A program made the translations under genes and the position numbers. Of a stretch of 8,433 nt of DNA, positions 6,382-8,433 are shown piece after piece; the first letter of the stretch is position 1, and every line of letters begins with the position of its first letter. Location of the stretch: contig DNZB01000184.1 in assembly GCA_003506635.1 (NCBI GenBank), forward strand, positions 7,726 to 16,158, in the 5' to 3' direction. This stretch comes from Parvularcula sp. GTDB lineage: Bacteria; Pseudomonadota; Alphaproteobacteria; Caulobacterales; Parvularculaceae. Below the pieces are notes generated by a model. It had not been told where the DNA came from. It did not search any database and saw only the letters and a program-made list of their open reading frames with translations.

Positions 6382-7935
6382 TTATCGCAGCCTTGCGGCG
6401 TATTCGGCGGTCAAGCCTGCACTTGGCGCGCCATCGGGCGCGACGACGGGAAGCCGGAAGACTTCCCAGTAAACATAAAAGGCGAGCAAGGCGGCGAAGG
6501 CGGCGGCGCCCATGGCGAGACGCTGGCGGTCGCGTTTCCGCTCGATGAGGACCGCTTCCGATCCGATTTCGCTGAGCGCGCCGAGGACGGGCAGGCCGAA
6601 CGCCGTTTGCAGTTCGGCGCCTTGCGTAAACGTCTTTTGCAGCCAGGTGAGGAAGACGCCGGCGCCGAGCCCTGCGCCGAGCGCGCCGAGCGTCGCCAGC
6701 GCGATCAGCACCAGACGCGGCGGCGAACTTGGCACAAGCGAAACGGCCGGGCGTTCGAAAATCTTGTATTCGACGCCCTGGCTGCCGGCGCCGAGATTGG
6801 CCGTGATCGAAAGGCGGTCGCGGCGTTCGAGGAGCTCCTCGTAATTCTTGCGCGTCTGTTCGTAGTCGCGTTCAATCCGCTGCAAGTCGGCGACGACGCG
6901 CGGCCCCTGCCCGATCGTGAACGCCATCGCTTCCAGGTCGGCTTTAAGGCGCTTCTGGCGGTCGGCGAGCCCCGCGGCGATATCTTGCGCGCCGCGAAGC
7001 TCCGCGCTGAGCCGCTTGAATTCCGGATTGTCCGGAAGCTGGTTGGCGCTGGTCGCCTCAAGTTGGGCGATCCGGGCCTTGACGACCGCGATGTCGGGAT
7101 AATCCTCATTATACTGACTTCTGAGCGCGGCGAGTTCGACCCGCAGCCGGTCGAGATCCGTTCCCGATGTCGTGGCCGTCGTCTGGCTGAGGAGGCTGCG
7201 CGCTGTCGCGACGCGCCGTTCAGCGACGGCGAGCTCGTCGGTGACGCGGGAGAGCTCTGATTCCATCAATTCGCGGCTCCTCCCCGAGCCTTCGACGAGC
7301 GCCAGCTCTTCGGCGTTCTGGCGGCGATAGGCGGCGATCTCCTGTTCCTTCGCCGTCAGGCGCGCGTCGAATGCGGCGATCTCCGCGTCGAGGCGTTTGC
7401 GCGCCTCCTCGTTCTCCGTAAGGCTCGCGCCGAGGTCTTGCTCGATGAGAAGATTGAGCGCGGCCTCGGTGACGTTGCGCGCGATCGCCGGATCGGAATT
7501 CTTGTAGTCGATGACGAAATAGAGCTCTTGCGGGCTGGTGATGGTGATCTGGCTCGCGACCCAGTCGATCAGCCGCTCCATTTGCGCGCTGCGCTCGCGC
7601 GGGTTCTTCGCGGTGATCTCGCGATCGAGGCCGGAGCGCAGGATGATCTCTTCGACATTCGGGCGCGTCAGCAGCTGAAGACGCATCACTTCGACGCGGC
7701 GCTCGTAATTCGGGCGCGCCGTGACGCCGGTCATGACGGGATCGAGAACCGTTTCGGTCTGGACGTAGACCTGCGCGCGCGAGGCGTATTGATCGGGGAC
7801 CAGCCAGAGACCGAACCACGCGAGCAGCGCGGCGCCGGCCGCGATTGTCGCGACCGTCCAGCGCCGGCGCCAGAGCCCCGCGCCATAGCGGATCGCTTGC
7901 GGCGGCAAGTCGGCGATTTCAAACTTCAACACCAT
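6382..7935 (-). CDS. XrtA system polysaccharide chain-length determinant (Wzz/Wzc N-terminal type, TIGR03007-like)
   Basis: A 517-residue inner-membrane protein of the polysaccharide co-polymerase class. It begins with a short cytoplasmic lead ending in WRRRW, then a first membrane segment (about 27-46) and a Wzz-like domain with YASRAQVYVQTETVL. A long periplasmic coiled-coil region follows (about 175-375, with GNVR-type RIERDYEQTRKNYEELLERR). Next come the proline-rich ERPAVSLVPSSPPRL, a second membrane segment (about 408-432), a cytoplasmic stretch with FGLPVLGALSEI, and a third hydrophobic segment (about 472-490, LAMGAAAFAALLAFYVYWEV). It should set EPS chain length and activate the tyrosine kinase encoded next; no kinase domain is fused. 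I chose the ATG at 7935 because AGGTG lies seven bases upstream. An in-frame TTG at 7941 would add two residues but has no properly spaced site. Confidence 0.93.
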   Translation of the reverse strand: MVLKFEIADLPPQAIRYGAGLWRRRWTVATIAAGAALLAWFGLWLVPDQYASRAQVYVQTETVLDPVMTGVTARPNYERRVEVMRLQLLTRPNVEEIILRSGLDREITAKNPRERSAQMERLIDWVASQITITSPQELYFVIDYKNSDPAIARNVTEAALNLLIEQDLGASLTENEEARKRLDAEIAAFDARLTAKEQEIAAYRRQNAEELALVEGSGRSRELMESELSRVTDELAVAERRVATARSLLSQTTATTSGTDLDRLRVELAALRSQYNEDYPDIAVVKARIAQLEATSANQLPDNPEFKRLSAELRGAQDIAAGLADRQKRLKADLEAMAFTIGQGPRVVADLQRIERDYEQTRKNYEELLERRDRLSITANLGAGSQGVEYKIFERPAVSLVPSSPPRLVLIALATLGALGAGLGAGVFLTWLQKTFTQGAELQTAFGLPVLGALSEIGSEAVLIERKRDRQRLAMGAAAFAALLAFYVYWEVFRLPVVAPDGAPSAGLTAEYAARLR

Positions 7936-7942
7936 CCCCAAA

Positions 7943-7947
7943 CACCT
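7943..7947 (-). promoter_or_regulatory. Ribosome-binding site of the chain-length determinant gene
   Basis: AGGTG on the minus strand, seven bases before the ATG at 7935-7933. It is too close to the alternative TTG at 7941 to serve it, so it decides between the two starts. Confidence 0.55.
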
Positions 7948-7972
7948 GTCGCGCCGTTACGCAACCGAAAGT

Positions 7973-8006
7973 CCGGACGCCCGCGCGGCGCGGCGCGCGC
8001 GTCCGG
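7973..8006 (-). promoter_or_regulatory. Strong GC hairpin between export gene and chain-length gene
   Basis: The arms CCGGACGC (7973-7980) and GCGTCCGG (7999-8006) are perfect inverted complements. After one C-C mismatch the pairing continues for five more G-C pairs (7982-7986 with 7993-7997), leaving a six-base loop. In the transcript it begins seven bases after the export gene's TAG stop. The sequence following it is ACUUUCGG, so there is no proper U-tract and it is not a classical intrinsic terminator. It could act as a partial attenuator or as a 3' stabilising structure that separates expression of the export gene from the rest. The remainder of the 78-base spacer (7936-8013) holds the ribosome-binding site of the next gene and no promoter I can recognise. 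Confidence 0.55.
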
Positions 8007-8013
8007 GAAATCC

Positions 8014-8433
8014 CTAGAAGAAGCTTTCCGGGATCAAGATGACGTCGCCCGGCAGCACCGGCACATTCGCCGAGATGTCGCCCTTGCGCAGAAGGTTGTC
8101 GAGGCGGAGACGATAGGACTGCCGGTCCTCGCCTTTGCCGCGAATGAGAACGGCCTTGTTGCCGGCCGCAAATTCGGTGAGGCCGCCGACCGCGACCATG
8201 ACGTCAAGCACGGTCATGCCGGACTGATAGGGAAGCGCGATCGGCTTTTGCGCCTGGCCGAGCACACGCACCTGCTGGTCGAAAGTCGAGGTGAAGTTCG
8301 AGACGATGACCGAAACCTGCGGCGACTTCACATACTGGCTGAGCGCGCGCTCAAGGTCTTTCGCCAGCTGCGTCGGCGTCTTGCCGGCCGCAACCATGTC
8401 TTCGACGAGCGGCGTCGAAATGCGCCCGTCGGG
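8014..8433 (-). CDS. Wza-like polysaccharide export protein of the XrtA/PEP-CTERM system, C-terminal part only
   Basis: The last 139 residues of a gene that continues past the window's high-coordinate end. The frame is open to the edge, and the first visible residues (PDGRISTPLVEDMVAAGKTP) match the poly_export domain's conserved GRI..PLV....AAG.T pattern, so the ATG at 8397 is an internal methionine, not the start. Next come LAKDLERALSQYVKSPQVSV and then a soluble-ligand-binding beta-grasp (SLBB) domain: VRVLGQAQKPIALPYQSG, TVLDVMVAVGGLTEFA, and the closing VLPGDVILIPESFF. Wza-like proteins are periplasmic or outer-membrane lipoproteins that form the EPS exit channel. The signal peptide and lipobox, if present, lie outside the window. 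Lacking the Wza C-terminal amphipathic barrel helix, this short form (TIGR03027 style) ends right after the SLBB domain. That may be why a separate beta-barrel is encoded downstream. Confidence 0.92.
   Translation of the reverse strand, partial: PDGRISTPLVEDMVAAGKTPTQLAKDLERALSQYVKSPQVSVIVSNFTSTFDQQVRVLGQAQKPIALPYQSGMTVLDVMVAVGGLTEFAAGNKAVLIRGKGEDRQSYRLRLDNLLRKGDISANVPVLPGDVILIPESFF

Noticed and set aside
6322..7260. A 312-codon plus-strand open frame opposite the chain-length gene.
   Set aside because: It is in the same antisense codon register as the well-supported chain-length gene, and its product has no recognisable motif.
7936..8013. A possible internal promoter in the only sizeable spacer.
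   Set aside because: No convincing -35/-10 pair could be seen on the minus strand; the spacer is dominated by the hairpin.
8014..8397. The ATG at 8397 as the start of a short 127-residue SLBB protein.
   Set aside because: The frame is open upstream to the window edge and those 12 codons fit the conserved export domain, so the gene is simply cut by the window.

Overview
This GC-rich window is part of an exopolysaccharide (EPS) biosynthesis and export locus of the exosortase A type (XrtA/EpsH, PEP-CTERM system). All eight genes lie on the minus strand and read from high to low coordinates. Codon use, the outer-membrane beta-barrel and the gene set indicate a Gram-negative proteobacterium. An alphaproteobacterium seems most likely to me, but the sequence alone does not settle this.

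In transcription order, the window opens inside a Wza-like export protein (8433-8014, N-terminus missing). After a 78-base spacer with a strong GC hairpin comes a Wzz/Wzc-type chain-length protein (7935-6382). A separate BY-type tyrosine autokinase follows (6360-5467), then an outer-membrane beta-barrel (5470-3776) and an ExeA-like AAA+ ATPase with an unusually long C-terminal extension (3772-2222). Next are a NodB-type polysaccharide deacetylase with a DUF3473-like C-terminus (2192-1359), a FemAB/GNAT-like transferase (1362-313), and the first 105 residues of a TIGR03087-type glycosyltransferase (316-1, C-terminus missing).

The genes are packed as one apparent transcription unit. Three junctions have stop and start codons overlapping by a few bases, and a fourth has them adjacent. 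Two gaps are only 21 and 29 bases. No promoter or classical terminator is visible, so transcription probably starts upstream, beyond position 8433. No RNA gene, mobile element, CRISPR array or intergenic stretch over 100 bases was found.

The likely joint function, inferred from family knowledge, is as follows. The glycosyltransferase helps build the polymer. The chain-length protein and the tyrosine kinase control polymerisation through phosphorylation of the kinase's tyrosine tail. The Wza-like protein and the beta-barrel handle passage to the cell surface. The deacetylase and the FemAB-like protein probably modify the polymer, and the ATPase has an unassigned accessory role. Exosortase A itself is not in the window; it is expected nearby, most likely downstream of position 1. 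The cassette is a known one. The less usual points are the ATPase C-terminal extension, the hairpin after the export gene, the two-cysteine loop in the barrel, and the three-segment membrane topology of the chain-length protein.
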